Below, one piece after another: positions 17,132 through 26,658 of a stretch of DNA of 64,000 nt (the stretch's first letter is position 1; every line of letters begins with the position of its first letter). The notes below the pieces were generated by a model, which was given only the letters and a program-made list of their open reading frames with translations, made no database searches and was not told where the DNA came from. The stretch comes from Burkholderia sp. WSM2232 (GTDB lineage: Bacteria; Pseudomonadota; Gammaproteobacteria; Burkholderiales; Burkholderiaceae), in the NCBI RefSeq assembly GCF_000472545.1, contig NZ_AWZV01000019.1, positions 62,001 through 126,000 on the forward strand, read 5' to 3'. A program made the translations under genes and the position numbers.

Positions 17132-19105
17132 TCAGGCCGGTGCGTCGTTTGCCCGGCTTTCCTCGAGCGCGGCTTGCAGATAGCCGGAGACAGCGCCCGA
17201 ACGCATCGGCGGGCTGAACAGATAGCCCTGCACCGCACGAGCGCCCAATGCCTTGACCACTTCGGCTTGCGACGATGTTTCGAGCCCCTCGACCACACAT
17301 TCGAGCCCGAGGTTCTTGCACAGGTCCAGCACCGATTTGACGATCTTCTTCGAAGCGCTGTTGGAATCCACGTCGGTCATGAAACTGCGGTCGATCTTGA
17401 TCGAATCGAAGGGCAGGCGGTGCACGTAGCTGAGGCTCGAATAGCCGGTGCCGAAATCGTCGAGCGAAACGCGGCAGCCTGCCTCCTTGATCATGGTGAG
17501 CGCGGAGCGGGCCTGCTCGAAATCGCGCGTGAGCGCGGTCTCCGTAATCTCGAACGACACGCGATGCGGCGGCACGCCGCTCGCCGCAACAATGTCGATC
17601 AGGCGGCGCGCGCGTGCGGAAGTCGAAATGTCGATAGCCGAAAGATTGAAGGACAGATACAACTCGGTGGGCCAGTGCGGGACTTCGGCGAGTGCCTTGT
17701 GCAGCAGTACTTCGGTAATGCGCAAAATGATTTCTGTACGTTCTGCAATGCGAATGAATTCTTCAGGCTTGACTGCGCCGAGTCGCGGATTGTGCCATCG
17801 TCCCAGTGCTTCGAGCCCGATGGTCCGTCTGGTCACCACATCGGAAATAGGTTGAAACTCGAGAAACAGCTCGGATTCGAGTTCGGCGTGACGCAGTTCC
17901 TGCGTGACGAGGCTCGAGCGGCGAATGCGCGTTTCGTGCTCGGTCGAGAAAATCACTGCTGTGCCGCGGCGACTTTCCTTGCCGACATACATGGCGGCAT
18001 CCGCACGCTCGAATACTTGAGTGACGGTTTGGCCAGCATCCGGAAACGCGGCCCAGCCGATCGTCCCCGACAGTTCTGCAATATTGCCCGCCACGCGGTA
18101 CGGTTGACTGAGCGAATCGCAAATGCGTTGGCCCAATTCGAGCAATGCGTCTTTCGATTGACGGTTTTGCGCAAGCACGCCGAATTCGTCGCCGCCGAGC
18201 CGGGCGAAGAAAATGCCGGGCTCCGCGAGCGCGAGCAGCCGCGCGCCCACTTCCTGCAGCACGAGGTCGCCGCTCGCGTGGCCGTAAATGTCGTTGACCT
18301 GTTTAAAGCCGTCCAGATCGATGAGGCCCACGTTGAAGCCGCCGCCACTAGCGAGCGCCTGCTCTGACAGCGCCCGCAGCGAGGCGAAAAAGCTGCGGCG
18401 GTTGGGTAGATCGGTCAGGCTGTCGATACTGGCGAGGCGAAAGTTCTCGTCGCTCAGCCGTTGAGTTTTCTCCTGGCTCGCCTGCAGATCGCGCTGCGTG
18501 TGCACGACGCCGGCGAACGACCGGTAATACAGTTCGATGATGAACGCGAGTGCCAGTCCGACGAGCGACATGTCCACGGCCATTGCGATGAACACCGGCG
18601 ATCGCGTGAAGATAAGGAACGTCGTGAAGCTCAGGATAACGATGGATAGCAGAAGCAACGCGGCGACACGCAAGTGCATCAGGCAGAACGCGCAGCCCAC
18701 CACCGTCGTCGCCATATAGAACGCTACCTGCGCCTGTTCGTACGGCGAGCCGTAAGGCAGCAGCATCAACGACCAGGTGGTGAACGCAACGCTGAAAATG
18801 CCGGCAAGCCAGATCAGTTTGCGCAGCTCGGGCACCGCCTTCTCGTGAGTCAGTACGTGATTGCGCCCGCGCCACCAGCGCACGCATCGCACCACGCACA
18901 GCGCGCACAGCGTGACCGGGACGTACACGGACATCCACGGCGGCGCGCTATGCAGATGCGTGACCGTCACGGCCATCGTATTGACGATCAGGATGAAGTA
19001 GAGAAGGGGAATCTGGCGGCCAAACGCCTGGACCTGCGACCGCACGAGTTCGGGGTCGCCTTCCGCAACAGACAACGCTTCCTTCAATCTGGCTATCGCA
19101 ACCAT
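17132..19105 (-). CDS. Membrane-anchored GGDEF-EAL protein (cyclic-di-GMP turnover)
   Basis: A 657-residue inner-membrane signalling protein. Residues of about 30-200 hold five or six hydrophobic segments acting as a sensor. A short linker leads to a GGDEF domain (about 230-395) with an intact GGDEF motif near residue 305, and an EAL domain (about 405-645) with GLEALGRWHNP near 430, DDFGTGYSSLSYV near 550 and VVEGLETSSQ near 610. Both motifs look catalytically complete, so cyclase and phosphodiesterase activity are both possible; which dominates cannot be told. No obvious partner lies nearby. It converges with DUF899. Confidence 0.92.
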   Translation of the reverse strand: MVAIARLKEALSVAEGDPELVRSQVQAFGRQIPLLYFILIVNTMAVTVTHLHSAPPWMSVYVPVTLCALCVVRCVRWWRGRNHVLTHEKAVPELRKLIWLAGIFSVAFTTWSLMLLPYGSPYEQAQVAFYMATTVVGCAFCLMHLRVAALLLLSIVILSFTTFLIFTRSPVFIAMAVDMSLVGLALAFIIELYYRSFAGVVHTQRDLQASQEKTQRLSDENFRLASIDSLTDLPNRRSFFASLRALSEQALASGGGFNVGLIDLDGFKQVNDIYGHASGDLVLQEVGARLLALAEPGIFFARLGGDEFGVLAQNRQSKDALLELGQRICDSLSQPYRVAGNIAELSGTIGWAAFPDAGQTVTQVFERADAAMYVGKESRRGTAVIFSTEHETRIRRSSLVTQELRHAELESELFLEFQPISDVVTRRTIGLEALGRWHNPRLGAVKPEEFIRIAERTEIILRITEVLLHKALAEVPHWPTELYLSFNLSAIDISTSARARRLIDIVAASGVPPHRVSFEITETALTRDFEQARSALTMIKEAGCRVSLDDFGTGYSSLSYVHRLPFDSIKIDRSFMTDVDSNSASKKIVKSVLDLCKNLGLECVVEGLETSSQAEVVKALGARAVQGYLFSPPMRSGAVSGYLQAALEESRANDAPA

Positions 19106-19279
19106 TCCTGTCCTTTAACGTTTGCGTCGCAGACGCAGCTAGTTATATCGGCAGGACGGCTCCGACCTTGAGTACGTTAGAAGCGGCACTCGTACCGCGC
19201 GCGGTAATAACGACCCGTAATCGAGGTTGCAGGCTGCTTTTGCGCAGTTCTTCAGTAAGTTTGACTTTGTGCCGGCCGC

Positions 19280-19663
19280 TCAAAGGCTGGGACACGACAG
19301 CACGCGCAAGGGGCCGAGCGTCGTGCCCGGTTCGCCCTGAGCAGCGGGTTTGCCTTGTGGCGGAGTGGAAACAAGCCGCACGGCATGGTCGCCGGCATTT
19401 GCCAGGACGTATTTTTCGGCGCTGTTCTCTGCCTGCCAGTAAGCGCGGAACACGCCGTTTTCGCCGAACACCCGCAGGCTGCCATGCACCGTCTTTGCTC
19501 CGCTTATCAGGTCGACGGGCTCGCCGTCGCGCAGCTGAAAAGGCTGGGGCGTACTGGAATTGCCGGTGCCCGCGAGCGTCGCGCAGCCGCTTTCATCGGC
19601 CGAAACCCTGGCGCAGACGAGACCGCCAAGCAGCGCAGCTGTTGCAATATGGCGAAATTTCAT
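19280..19663 (-). CDS. Secreted hypothetical protein
   Basis: A 127-residue protein with a Sec signal peptide (MKFRHIATAALLGGLVCARVSADE, cleavage expected near VSA). The mature part has two Cys (near the start in GCATL and near the end in VLSCPSL) that could form a disulfide, and a beta-rich pattern (LRVFGENGVFRAYWQAENSAEKYVLA). I do not recognise a family. The start is set at 19663, where GGGAG and the signal peptide fit; the frame extends upstream without support. It is probably periplasmic. Confidence 0.65.
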   Translation of the reverse strand: MKFRHIATAALLGGLVCARVSADESGCATLAGTGNSSTPQPFQLRDGEPVDLISGAKTVHGSLRVFGENGVFRAYWQAENSAEKYVLANAGDHAVRLVSTPPQGKPAAQGEPGTTLGPLRVLSCPSL

Positions 19664-20014
19664 TTTTCTTTCTCCCGATTGCCCTGTCATTGCACGCACT
19701 GCAAGGCCGATGCCGAGACGCGCTCACGGCACACTGCCACATGGTCACAAAGCGCCGCGGGTGTGCTCGGGGCCGCGCTAAGCCACTGAAATTGCAACGG
19801 ATTGTGATGCGCGGCCAGCGCCGCTCGCGCGGCGGAAACGCGTAAGCGCGCGATTCTTATGGCACTTTGCTGCAAAAAATCGTCAAATCCCCTGTGGACG
19901 GGTGAAACAAGGCTTACACGCAGGGTTTGCGCGAAAGCGCGAGGATGCGTTAGTGTGTCGGTCCCGGCGCGACAGATGTGGCGCCGGTTCCATGATTACC
20001 ATACGGGAAGTGCT

Positions 20015-20293
20015 ATGAACAAACAGGAACTGATTGATGCAGTCGCCGCAGCGACGGGCGAAAGCAAAGCGGCCACGGGCCAAACCATCGACGCTATCGT
20101 TGAAGCGGTAACCAAAGCCGTGGTCGGTGGCGATACGGTGCAACTGGTCGGTTTCGGTTCTTTCTCGACCGGCGCGCGCGCAGCACGCGTGGGCCGCAAT
20201 CCGTCGACGGGCGCCGAAATCCAGATCGCCGCAGCCAAGACGGTGAAGTTCACCGCAGGTAAGGCGTTCAAGGAAGCGGTCAACGCGTCGTAA
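20015..20293 (+). CDS. HU family DNA-binding protein
   Basis: A 92-residue nucleoid protein of the HU/IHF family. The family core is clear: MNKQELIDAVAAATGESKAATGQTIDAIVEAV for the helical base and VGFGSFSTGARAARVGRNPSTG for the DNA-binding arms, where the GRNPxTG tip is intact; a GKAFKEAVN C-terminus follows. It binds and bends DNA with little sequence preference. The ATG at 20015 follows GGGAAG. Several HU paralogues are usual in Burkholderia, so this need not be the main one. Confidence 0.95.
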   Translation: MNKQELIDAVAAATGESKAATGQTIDAIVEAVTKAVVGGDTVQLVGFGSFSTGARAARVGRNPSTGAEIQIAAAKTVKFTAGKAFKEAVNAS

Positions 20294-20302
20294 TGCAACG
20301 CG

Positions 20303-20365
20303 CTTCACACCGGAGTGTCCGCACTGCCTCTTGAGGGCGCTGCGAGCGATACCTTGGGTGTGAAG
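20303..20365 (+). other. Inverted repeat downstream of HU gene
   Basis: Perfect 9-base arms CTTCACACC (20303-20311) and GGTGTGAAG (20357-20365) with a 45-base loop, ten bases after the HU stop codon. It could fold the 3' end of the HU mRNA, but there is no T run and the loop is long, so terminator function is uncertain. Confidence 0.3.
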
Positions 20366-20473
20366 AATCACGCGCTGCCCAGCCCCGATAAGACGTATCT
20401 CCGGCGGATGGCGCGGCGCGTGTGCCGGCTCCACGCGAGCCTCGCCCGTGACGCGACGAAGCCGCGTCCGCAA

Positions 20474-21592
20474 TCAGCCTGCGCGGCGCTTGCGGGTTGC
20501 CTCGGCGAGTGTCTCCAGCACGGGTTCGGTTTGCGCCCAGCTTACGCAGGCGTCGGTAATGGATACGCCGTAACGCAGCGGCTCTCCGGCCTTCAGGTCC
20601 TGACGGCCTTCTTCCAGATGACTTTCAAGCATCACGCCGATAATGCGGTGCTCGCGCGCGGTTAGTTGCTGCGCGAGGTCCTGAACCACCTCCAGTTGAC
20701 GCAGATGCGATTTGCCCGAATTCGCGTGCGAGCAGTCGATCATCACCTGTTCTCGCAGGCCCGCTGATTTGAGCGCTGCACAGGTTGCCGCCACCGAGGT
20801 ACTGTCGTAATTAGGCCCTTTCTTGCCGCCGCGCAGAATCACGTGGGCGTCGTCGTTGCCGCGCGTTTCGAAGATCGCGGCCATGCCCATTTTCGTCATG
20901 CCCATGAATGCGTGGCTCGCGCGTGCCGCGACGATCGCGTCCGCGGCAATCTGCACGCCGCCGTCGGTGCCGTTCTTGAAACCGATCGGACAACTAAGGC
21001 CCGACGCCAGTTGCCGGTGGCTCTGGCTTTCCGTTGTGCGCGCACCGATTGCGCCCCACGCGATCAGATCCGCGATGTATTGGGGGCTTAGCAGGTCGAG
21101 AAATTCCGTGGCGGTGGGCAAGCCGAGGCCGTTGATATCGAGCAGCAACTGGCGCGCAAGACGCAGGCCCTCGTTGATGCGGAAACTGCCGTCCAGACGC
21201 GGATCGTTGATATAGCCTTTCCAGCCCACCGTGGTGCGCGGCTTCTCGAAGTACACACGCATGATGATCAGCAGATCGTCTTTGTAGGCATCCGCAGCGG
21301 CTTTGAGTTTGTGTGCGTAGTCGATCGCCTGGTCGTGGTCGTGAATCGAGCAGGGGCCGACGATCATCACGAGGCGGTCGTCGCGCTCGTGCAGAATGTC
21401 CGCGATTTCCACGCGGGTTTGTTCCACCAGCGATTGCACCGCGGGCGGCACCGGCAGTTCGTCCTGCAGCAGGGCAGGGGAAATCAGCGGGCGTACTGCG
21501 CCGATGCGCACGTCGTCGATGCGCGTGGTGTCCTGGGTGGCGTCGGCCGAGCCGACTTCCTGGTCGTGCAAAGGATTGTCGATGGCGCTCAA
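20474..21592 (-). CDS. aroG: 3-deoxy-7-phosphoheptulonate synthase (DAHP synthase, class I)
   Basis: A 372-residue class I DAHP synthase that condenses phosphoenolpyruvate and erythrose 4-phosphate in the first step of aromatic amino acid synthesis. Diagnostic segments are MIVGPCSIHD near residue 77, RVYFEKPRTTVGWKGYINDP near 111, GARTTESQSHRQLASGLSCPIGFKNGTDG near 183, MIDCSHANSGK near 286 and GVMLESHLEEG near 318. It is of the AroF/G/H type; which amino acid inhibits it cannot be fixed, but the sequence looks most like the Phe-sensitive AroG. It is transcribed away from DUF2000 and AraC, 118 bases after the former. Confidence 0.95.
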   Translation of the reverse strand: MSAIDNPLHDQEVGSADATQDTTRIDDVRIGAVRPLISPALLQDELPVPPAVQSLVEQTRVEIADILHERDDRLVMIVGPCSIHDHDQAIDYAHKLKAAADAYKDDLLIIMRVYFEKPRTTVGWKGYINDPRLDGSFRINEGLRLARQLLLDINGLGLPTATEFLDLLSPQYIADLIAWGAIGARTTESQSHRQLASGLSCPIGFKNGTDGGVQIAADAIVAARASHAFMGMTKMGMAAIFETRGNDDAHVILRGGKKGPNYDSTSVAATCAALKSAGLREQVMIDCSHANSGKSHLRQLEVVQDLAQQLTAREHRIIGVMLESHLEEGRQDLKAGEPLRYGVSITDACVSWAQTEPVLETLAEATRKRRAG

Positions 21593-21710
21593 GGTATTCT
21601 CCCGGACTTTGTCGATGTGAGCTGGCCTCGCGGCCTGAATGTGGGTTGCGCTGCGTGTGATGCGCTGCCGGGATTATGACATTCGCGCGCCACGACGCGG
21701 AAACGGCGCT

Positions 21711-22118
21711 TCAACCATGCAATGGCAAGCCTTTCACGGCTTTGTCCACGGCTTTTTTGGGGCCAAGCACGGCAAGACCCACGAGGTCGAGATTCTCTGC
21801 ATTGCCGGCACGAAAAACCTCGCGGTTTGCCGCGTCGTGCCCCGTCGAGAACATGGCGTGCACGTAGGGCACCATCTTCAGCTCACGACTGAGCGCCTGC
21901 CGATGTGCGGTTTGCAGTCCCGGCAGGGACGCGGCAAACACCAGCATCGGCTGGCCCAGCATGCGGCCATATGTATGCCCGGCGGCATCCTCGTAGGGCT
22001 CGCCAAGCGCTTCGGGCATTGCTGCGGCTACGCCGGTCGCGAGAAACGCCACCACGTTGAGCTTCTGCCAATCTGCGAGATCGTCGCGCACGATCAGGGC
22101 CACTTTCGTATCGAACAT
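21711..22118 (-). CDS. DUF2000 family protein
   Basis: A 135-residue protein of the DUF2000 family, a compact PTH2-like alpha/beta fold. Family marks are the start FDTKVALIVRDDLADWQKLNVVAFLATG, the middle QPMLVFAA and the LDLVGLAVLGPKKAVDKAVKGLPLHG C-terminus. The function is unknown. AAGGAGCAATC precedes the ATG. It follows the AraC gene on the same strand after 45 bases, so the two probably form an operon; an AraC-DUF2000 pairing would suggest a small-molecule response, but that is inference. Confidence 0.85.
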   Translation of the reverse strand: MFDTKVALIVRDDLADWQKLNVVAFLATGVAAAMPEALGEPYEDAAGHTYGRMLGQPMLVFAASLPGLQTAHRQALSRELKMVPYVHAMFSTGHDAANREVFRAGNAENLDLVGLAVLGPKKAVDKAVKGLPLHG

Positions 22119-22163
22119 GATTGCTCCTTAAAAGGACGCTCATGATCGACGACGCACCCGCAA

Positions 22164-23021
22164 TCAGTCTGGAACGTTTGTGCACATACGCCGGTAGGCG
22201 GCCGGCGTCATCCGGTAAGCGCGGCGAAACCAGCGGCCGAGGTGGCTCTGGTCCGCAAAGCCGACTTCCGCGGCGACCAGCGCGGGCGCGCGGCCTGTGG
22301 CCAGCAACCTGCGCGCGGCACGCAGGCGCAGGCGCACCAGGTACGCGTGCGGCGACGCCCCGAACGCACGCTGGAACAGGCGCGTGAGCTGAAAGCGGTC
22401 GATCCCTGCAAGATCGGCGAGTTCGTCGAGGCTAATGTCGTGGTCCATGCGCTCGTGCAAGCAATCGCGCACACGGACGATGGCGGGCGGCACGCTGCGC
22501 TCGCCCGTCGGGGACGTGCTGCGCAACTGACCACCCAGGTGTGTCAGCAGACGGCCGAGCGTCTGGTCGCGCGCCAGCCTGCCCTCGTTGCCGAAAATTG
22601 CGAGGAATGCCTGCCGGATCGTATCGACGAGGCCGCGATCGTCAACAAGCGTGTGGCCAAAAGCCGCCTGCACGCCGCTCAGGCCCGCAAGGTTCAGCTC
22701 GCGCGCCGCGCGCTCCACCCACGCTGGCGGCAGGTACAACATCGCGTAGGTGAAGCCGGTGGTATCGGGCGCGTGGCCGTCGTGTTGCGCGCCCGGCTCG
22801 ATCAGGATCGCCCGGCCCGGCACGCTGGTGTGCAGCGCGCGATGGCACCGGAAGCGTTGCACGCCCTGCTCGGTATAGCCGATCAGCATCTCGTCATGAT
22901 CGTGCGGATCATAGGCATGACCGCTGAAATGCGCGCGCAGACTCTCGATGCCCGTTTCCGGATCGCGCCGCGCGACGAGCCAGTTATCCGGGCGGCGCTC
23001 GCACAGTGTCGCGCTGGCCAT
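22164..23021 (-). CDS. AraC family transcriptional regulator
   Basis: A 285-residue AraC/XylS regulator with an N-terminal cupin sensor (about residues 20-110, with HAYDPHDHDEMLIGYTEQG and GAQHDGHAPD) and two C-terminal HTH motifs (about 185-280: ISLDELADLAGIDRFQLTRLFQRAFGASPHAYL and PALVAAEVGFADQSHLGRWFRRAYRMTPAAYR patterns). The His-rich cupin could bind a metal or small ligand. It is followed by DUF2000 on the same strand and lies 105 bases downstream of the sugar transporter operon end, which it does not obviously serve. Confidence 0.9.
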   Translation of the reverse strand: MASATLCERRPDNWLVARRDPETGIESLRAHFSGHAYDPHDHDEMLIGYTEQGVQRFRCHRALHTSVPGRAILIEPGAQHDGHAPDTTGFTYAMLYLPPAWVERAARELNLAGLSGVQAAFGHTLVDDRGLVDTIRQAFLAIFGNEGRLARDQTLGRLLTHLGGQLRSTSPTGERSVPPAIVRVRDCLHERMDHDISLDELADLAGIDRFQLTRLFQRAFGASPHAYLVRLRLRAARRLLATGRAPALVAAEVGFADQSHLGRWFRRAYRMTPAAYRRMCTNVPD

Positions 23022-23126
23022 AGCTTGCTTCGCTCCTCTTCATCACCGCGTATGGGGCAGTAGTGTACGTCAGCGAAGAGCCGATGACGGCGCGCACTGG
23101 GCCATTCGGCGTCGCGGTAAAGAATG

Positions 23127-24083
23127 TCAGTGCGCGAGCTTCACGCCGTCGCGATTGCGGTTCTGGACCCGCGCCTGCAACACGATGACAAGCAGCAGGA
23201 ACATGCCCCGAATGACCGACTGCCAGTACGCCGACAAGCTGATATACCCCAGCCCGTTTTCGAAGTTGAGCAGATTCAACACGAGCGCGAGCAGCGCGAC
23301 GCCCGCAATGGTCATGGCGATCGAACCTTCGCCGCCCGTGAGTCGCGTGCCGCCGAGCACGACGGCCGAGATGGCGAACAGCTCCCAACCGACACCTTCG
23401 TTAGGCTGCCCCGCACCGAACTGTGCGGCAAGAATGCTGCCGGCAATGCCTGCGAGCAGGCCGCTCACCGCATAAACCGCCACCAGCGTGCGATCGACGT
23501 TGAGCCCCATGAGCCGCGACGCTTCCTCGCTGCCGCCGATAGCCAGCGCATGTCGCCCGAAGCGCGACGAGCGCAGCGCAATCCAGCCGAGGACTGCCGC
23601 GACCGCCGACACGATGCCCGGAACCGGCAAGCCGAACAGGTCGCCTTGTCCGAAGCCCGCGAAGCTCGAATCCGACGCGATGCCCACGGCATCGTTATGA
23701 CCGAGCAGCAGCGCGAGACCATGCGCGCCCAGGCTCGTCGCGAGCGTGACGATGAACGGCAGAATCCGCATGCGTGTGATGACAAGCCCGTTCAACAGGC
23801 CGACAGCAAGCCCGGCGAACGAACCCGCTAGCACCGCCGCGAGGCCGCCGTGCGGACTCGCCAGTGCCGACACGACACTCGCCAGCGCCGCCACGGTGCC
23901 GACCGAAAGATCGATCCCGCCGGTGATGATGACGAACGCCATGCCGATCGAAATCAGCAGAAACATGGAGTTGTATCGCCAGAAGGACAGCACGTTGTAC
24001 GCGTCGGCGAAGTGGTCGTAGCGCGTGACGCCGAGCGCGACGAGCGCAGCGAGCGCGATGACGATAGGCAGGTTCTTCTTCAT
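23127..24083 (-). CDS. yjfF: Sugar ABC transporter permease (YjfF-like)
   Basis: A 318-residue membrane permease of the BPD_transp_2 (ribose/galactofuranose) family, the second permease of a YtfQRT-YjfF-type importer. Signatures include SMFLLISIGMAFVIITGGIDLSVG near residue 45, GLLNGLVITRMRILPFIVTLA near 105 and AVVLGGTRLTGGEGSI near 250. The start at 24083 (MKKNLP) is preferred to the Met two codons upstream because GAGG lies nine bases before it. The gene sits five bases after the end of ytfT, so translation is probably coupled. It is the last gene of the operon. Confidence 0.9.
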   Translation of the reverse strand: MKKNLPIVIALAALVALGVTRYDHFADAYNVLSFWRYNSMFLLISIGMAFVIITGGIDLSVGTVAALASVVSALASPHGGLAAVLAGSFAGLAVGLLNGLVITRMRILPFIVTLATSLGAHGLALLLGHNDAVGIASDSSFAGFGQGDLFGLPVPGIVSAVAAVLGWIALRSSRFGRHALAIGGSEEASRLMGLNVDRTLVAVYAVSGLLAGIAGSILAAQFGAGQPNEGVGWELFAISAVVLGGTRLTGGEGSIAMTIAGVALLALVLNLLNFENGLGYISLSAYWQSVIRGMFLLLVIVLQARVQNRNRDGVKLAH

Positions 24084-24088
24084 GTACA

Positions 24089-25069
24089 TCAGCCTCGCTT
24101 GCGTTGTACGTACACGGCGACGATGATGATCGCTGCCTTGAGCACCAATGCCGCCGCGTCGGGAATGCCGTGCGCAAGCAACGTATAACGCAGCAACTGG
24201 ATGATGAGCGCACCGATCAACGTGCCGGTGATCGAAGCCTTGCCACCCGTGAGCGCGGTGCCGCCCACGGCCACTGCCGCGATCGCGTCGAGCTCGACGC
24301 CAAGACCGATCACGTTCGCATCCGACGAAGAATTCACCGAAATCGAAATCAGACCCGCGAGTCCCGCGAGGGCCGCACACACCGTATAGGCGATCATCTT
24401 GACGCGCGCCGTCGGAATGCCGGAGAGATACGCCGCATCCTCGTTGCCGCCTGTCACCAGCAGATATTTGCCGAACAGCGTCTTGCGCACGATCCACGCG
24501 AAAACGGCGACGAGCGCGAGCATCAGGAGAATCTGGAAGGGCACGCCCGCGACCTTGCCGAGCGCGATCCATTGAAACGCCGGGTTGGTGAATGCCTGCA
24601 GGCTGCCGTCCGTGACGACCTGAGCGATGCCGCGCCCGGCGATGAACAGCACGAGCGTAGCGACAATAGGCTGCACGCGAAGGCGTGTGACCAGCAGACC
24701 ATTGAATACGCCGCACAGCGCGGCCGCGATGATCGGCAGCGTGAAGGCGAGCGCGATGCCGGCCGGGCCGGCTATGTTCATGAAGAGCATGGGCGCGAGC
24801 GCGCCGGCAATTGCCATTGACGCGCCCACCGACAGATCGATGCCGCCTGTCGCCACCACCAGCGTCATGCCGATGCCCACGATGACGATCGTCACCACCT
24901 GCGTGAGATTGACGTTGAAGGTTTGCAGCGACACGAAGTGCTGCGTGAAAAGCAGATTGAACACAATCATCGCAACGAGCACGATGATTTCGCGCTGGAT
25001 CGCGACGCTGCGTCTTTTCTTTATCGGCGCGTGAACGATGGGCGCCGCGCGCTGGGTGTCATCGATCAT
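24089..25069 (-). CDS. ytfT: Sugar ABC transporter permease (YtfT-like)
   Basis: A 326-residue inner-membrane permease of the same family as its downstream neighbour. Signatures are GIGMTLVVATGGIDLSVGASMAIAGA near residue 65, FNGLLVTRLRVQPIVATLVLF near 120 and AIAAVAVGGTALTGGKASITGT near 265. The basic N-terminus (IKKRRS) gives an inside orientation. Its start codon overlaps the 3' end of ytfR by 11 bases and its stop abuts yjfF, typical of coupled translation of an ABC importer. The two permeases should form a heterodimer with the ATPase. Confidence 0.9.
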   Translation of the reverse strand: MIDDTQRAAPIVHAPIKKRRSVAIQREIIVLVAMIVFNLLFTQHFVSLQTFNVNLTQVVTIVIVGIGMTLVVATGGIDLSVGASMAIAGALAPMLFMNIAGPAGIALAFTLPIIAAALCGVFNGLLVTRLRVQPIVATLVLFIAGRGIAQVVTDGSLQAFTNPAFQWIALGKVAGVPFQILLMLALVAVFAWIVRKTLFGKYLLVTGGNEDAAYLSGIPTARVKMIAYTVCAALAGLAGLISISVNSSSDANVIGLGVELDAIAAVAVGGTALTGGKASITGTLIGALIIQLLRYTLLAHGIPDAAALVLKAAIIIVAVYVQRKRG

Positions 25070-26621
25070 GTTTGGCTTCCTCCACCGCTTCGGCGAGCGT
25101 CGACTGCCCGCGCGCGCCGTATGCGATTGCGTCCATGATCGAAGCTTCGTTCATCTGCGCGCCGTCTAGCTGTGCGACGGTTTGTCCATCGCGGATCACG
25201 ACCGCACGGTCCGCCACCGCCGTCAGTTCTTCGAGCTCGGACGCCGACAGCAGCACCGCCAGCCCCGCGTCGCGCAGTTCGCGCACGATCTTCGCGACGT
25301 CGGCCTTCGCGCCTACATCGATGCCGCGCGTCGGTTCATCGAGCAACAGCAGACGCGGATGCGTGGCGAGCCAGCGCGCGAGCAGCACCTTTTGCTGATT
25401 GCCGCCCGAGAGTTCGCGGATCGGCTGATCGGCCGAGCGCAGCTTGATGCCGAGCGACTCGATGAAACCATCGACGATTTCTTTTTGCCGGGCGACATCC
25501 ACCACCCCGCGTTTCGTGAGGGCGGGCAGGCAGACGAGCGTGAGGTTGTCGCGTACGGACAGTTCCGGCACGATGCCCTCGGCCTTGCGGTCTTCCGTCA
25601 GATACGCGATGCCGTGCGCGATCGCATCTTTCGGCGACTTCCATGCAACGGTCTTGCCGTTCATCGAAAGTGTGCCCTTGGCCGGACGGTCAGCGCCGAA
25701 CAGCAGGCGCATGGTTTCCGTGCGGCCGGAGCCGAGCAGCCCCGCGAGGCCGACGGCTTCGCCCGCATGCACAGCGAGCGAAACGTCCGCGACTTTCGCG
25801 CCTGCCGAGAGTCCTTCTGCACTCAGAGCGAGGGCGCCGCGCTTCGCGAGGTTGGCTTCCTTTACCGCGCTGTCTTCGTGTACGACGGCGGCGAGCGTGC
25901 GGCCGAGCATGGTGGTGACGAGCTTGAGGTTGTCCATCTCCTGCATCGCACTTTCGGCGACGGTTTGCCCGTCGCGCATCACGGTGACGCGATCGCAGAG
26001 CGCATAGAGCTCGTCGAGCCGATGCGACACGAAAATCACCGCGCGTCCGTCGTCGCGCAGACGGCGCACCACGCTGAACAGCAACTCGACTTCGCGCTCG
26101 TCGAGCGACGACGTCGATTCATCCATGATGACCATCTTCGCATCCGCCGACACGGCGCGCGCCAGCGCCACCATCTGTTGAATCGCAGTGGAATACTCGC
26201 GCACGGGTTTCTTCACGTCGATTTTCAGGCCGAACGATTCGAGCAGTTCACCTGCGCGGCGCTGCACGGCCTTCCAGTCGATCAGCCCGAAACGGCGCGG
26301 CTCGCGCCCGAGAAATATGTTCTCCGCGACCGAGCGAAACGGCACCAGATTGATTTCCTGATAGATGGTGCTGATGCCTGCCTCGCGCGCTTCCTTCGGA
26401 GTGCGAAAATCGACCTCGCGTCCGTCAAAGCGGATAGTGCCGGCGCTCTTTCGGTATGCGCCGGTGAAAATCTTGATGAGCGTCGATTTGCCGGCGCCGT
26501 TCTGACCAATCAGCGCGTGTACCTCGCCGGCCTGAACCGTCAGCCGTGCGCGCTTTAACGCGGCGACACCGCCGAAGGAGATGTCGATGTCCTGCATATC
26601 GAGCAAGGGAGCCTGAGCCAT
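25059..26621 (-). CDS. ytfR: Sugar ABC transporter ATP-binding protein (YtfR-like, double NBD)
   Basis: A 520-residue duplicated ATPase. The first nucleotide-binding domain has Walker A GQNGAGKST near residue 41 with an atypical signature YSTAIQQM and Walker B VIMDEST. The second has a degenerate Walker A (GLLGSGRTE), signature LSGGNQQK and Walker B LLLDEPTRGID. One intact and one degenerate P-loop is normal for monosaccharide importers of the MglA/RbsA/YtfR type. The start at 26621 (MAQAPLLDM) matches the family start; the open frame continues to 26771 without support. It follows a stem-loop after ytfQ, which may set subunit ratios. Confidence 0.92.
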   Translation of the reverse strand: MAQAPLLDMQDIDISFGGVAALKRARLTVQAGEVHALIGQNGAGKSTLIKIFTGAYRKSAGTIRFDGREVDFRTPKEAREAGISTIYQEINLVPFRSVAENIFLGREPRRFGLIDWKAVQRRAGELLESFGLKIDVKKPVREYSTAIQQMVALARAVSADAKMVIMDESTSSLDEREVELLFSVVRRLRDDGRAVIFVSHRLDELYALCDRVTVMRDGQTVAESAMQEMDNLKLVTTMLGRTLAAVVHEDSAVKEANLAKRGALALSAEGLSAGAKVADVSLAVHAGEAVGLAGLLGSGRTETMRLLFGADRPAKGTLSMNGKTVAWKSPKDAIAHGIAYLTEDRKAEGIVPELSVRDNLTLVCLPALTKRGVVDVARQKEIVDGFIESLGIKLRSADQPIRELSGGNQQKVLLARWLATHPRLLLLDEPTRGIDVGAKADVAKIVRELRDAGLAVLLSASELEELTAVADRAVVIRDGQTVAQLDGAQMNEASIMDAIAYGARGQSTLAEAVEEAKHDR

Positions 26622-26658
26622 CGTGTGTCGTCCATCGTCGAAAGAACCGGAATGACAA

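Noticed and set aside
17174..18367. Plus-strand open frame of 397 codons opposite the GGDEF-EAL gene
   Set aside because: Shadow of the minus-strand gene. The GGDEF, EAL and DDFGTGYSS motifs on the minus strand settle which frame is coding.
25182..26558. Plus-strand open frame of 458 codons opposite ytfR
   Set aside because: Antisense shadow; the minus strand carries Walker A, signature and Walker B motifs of the ABC ATPase.
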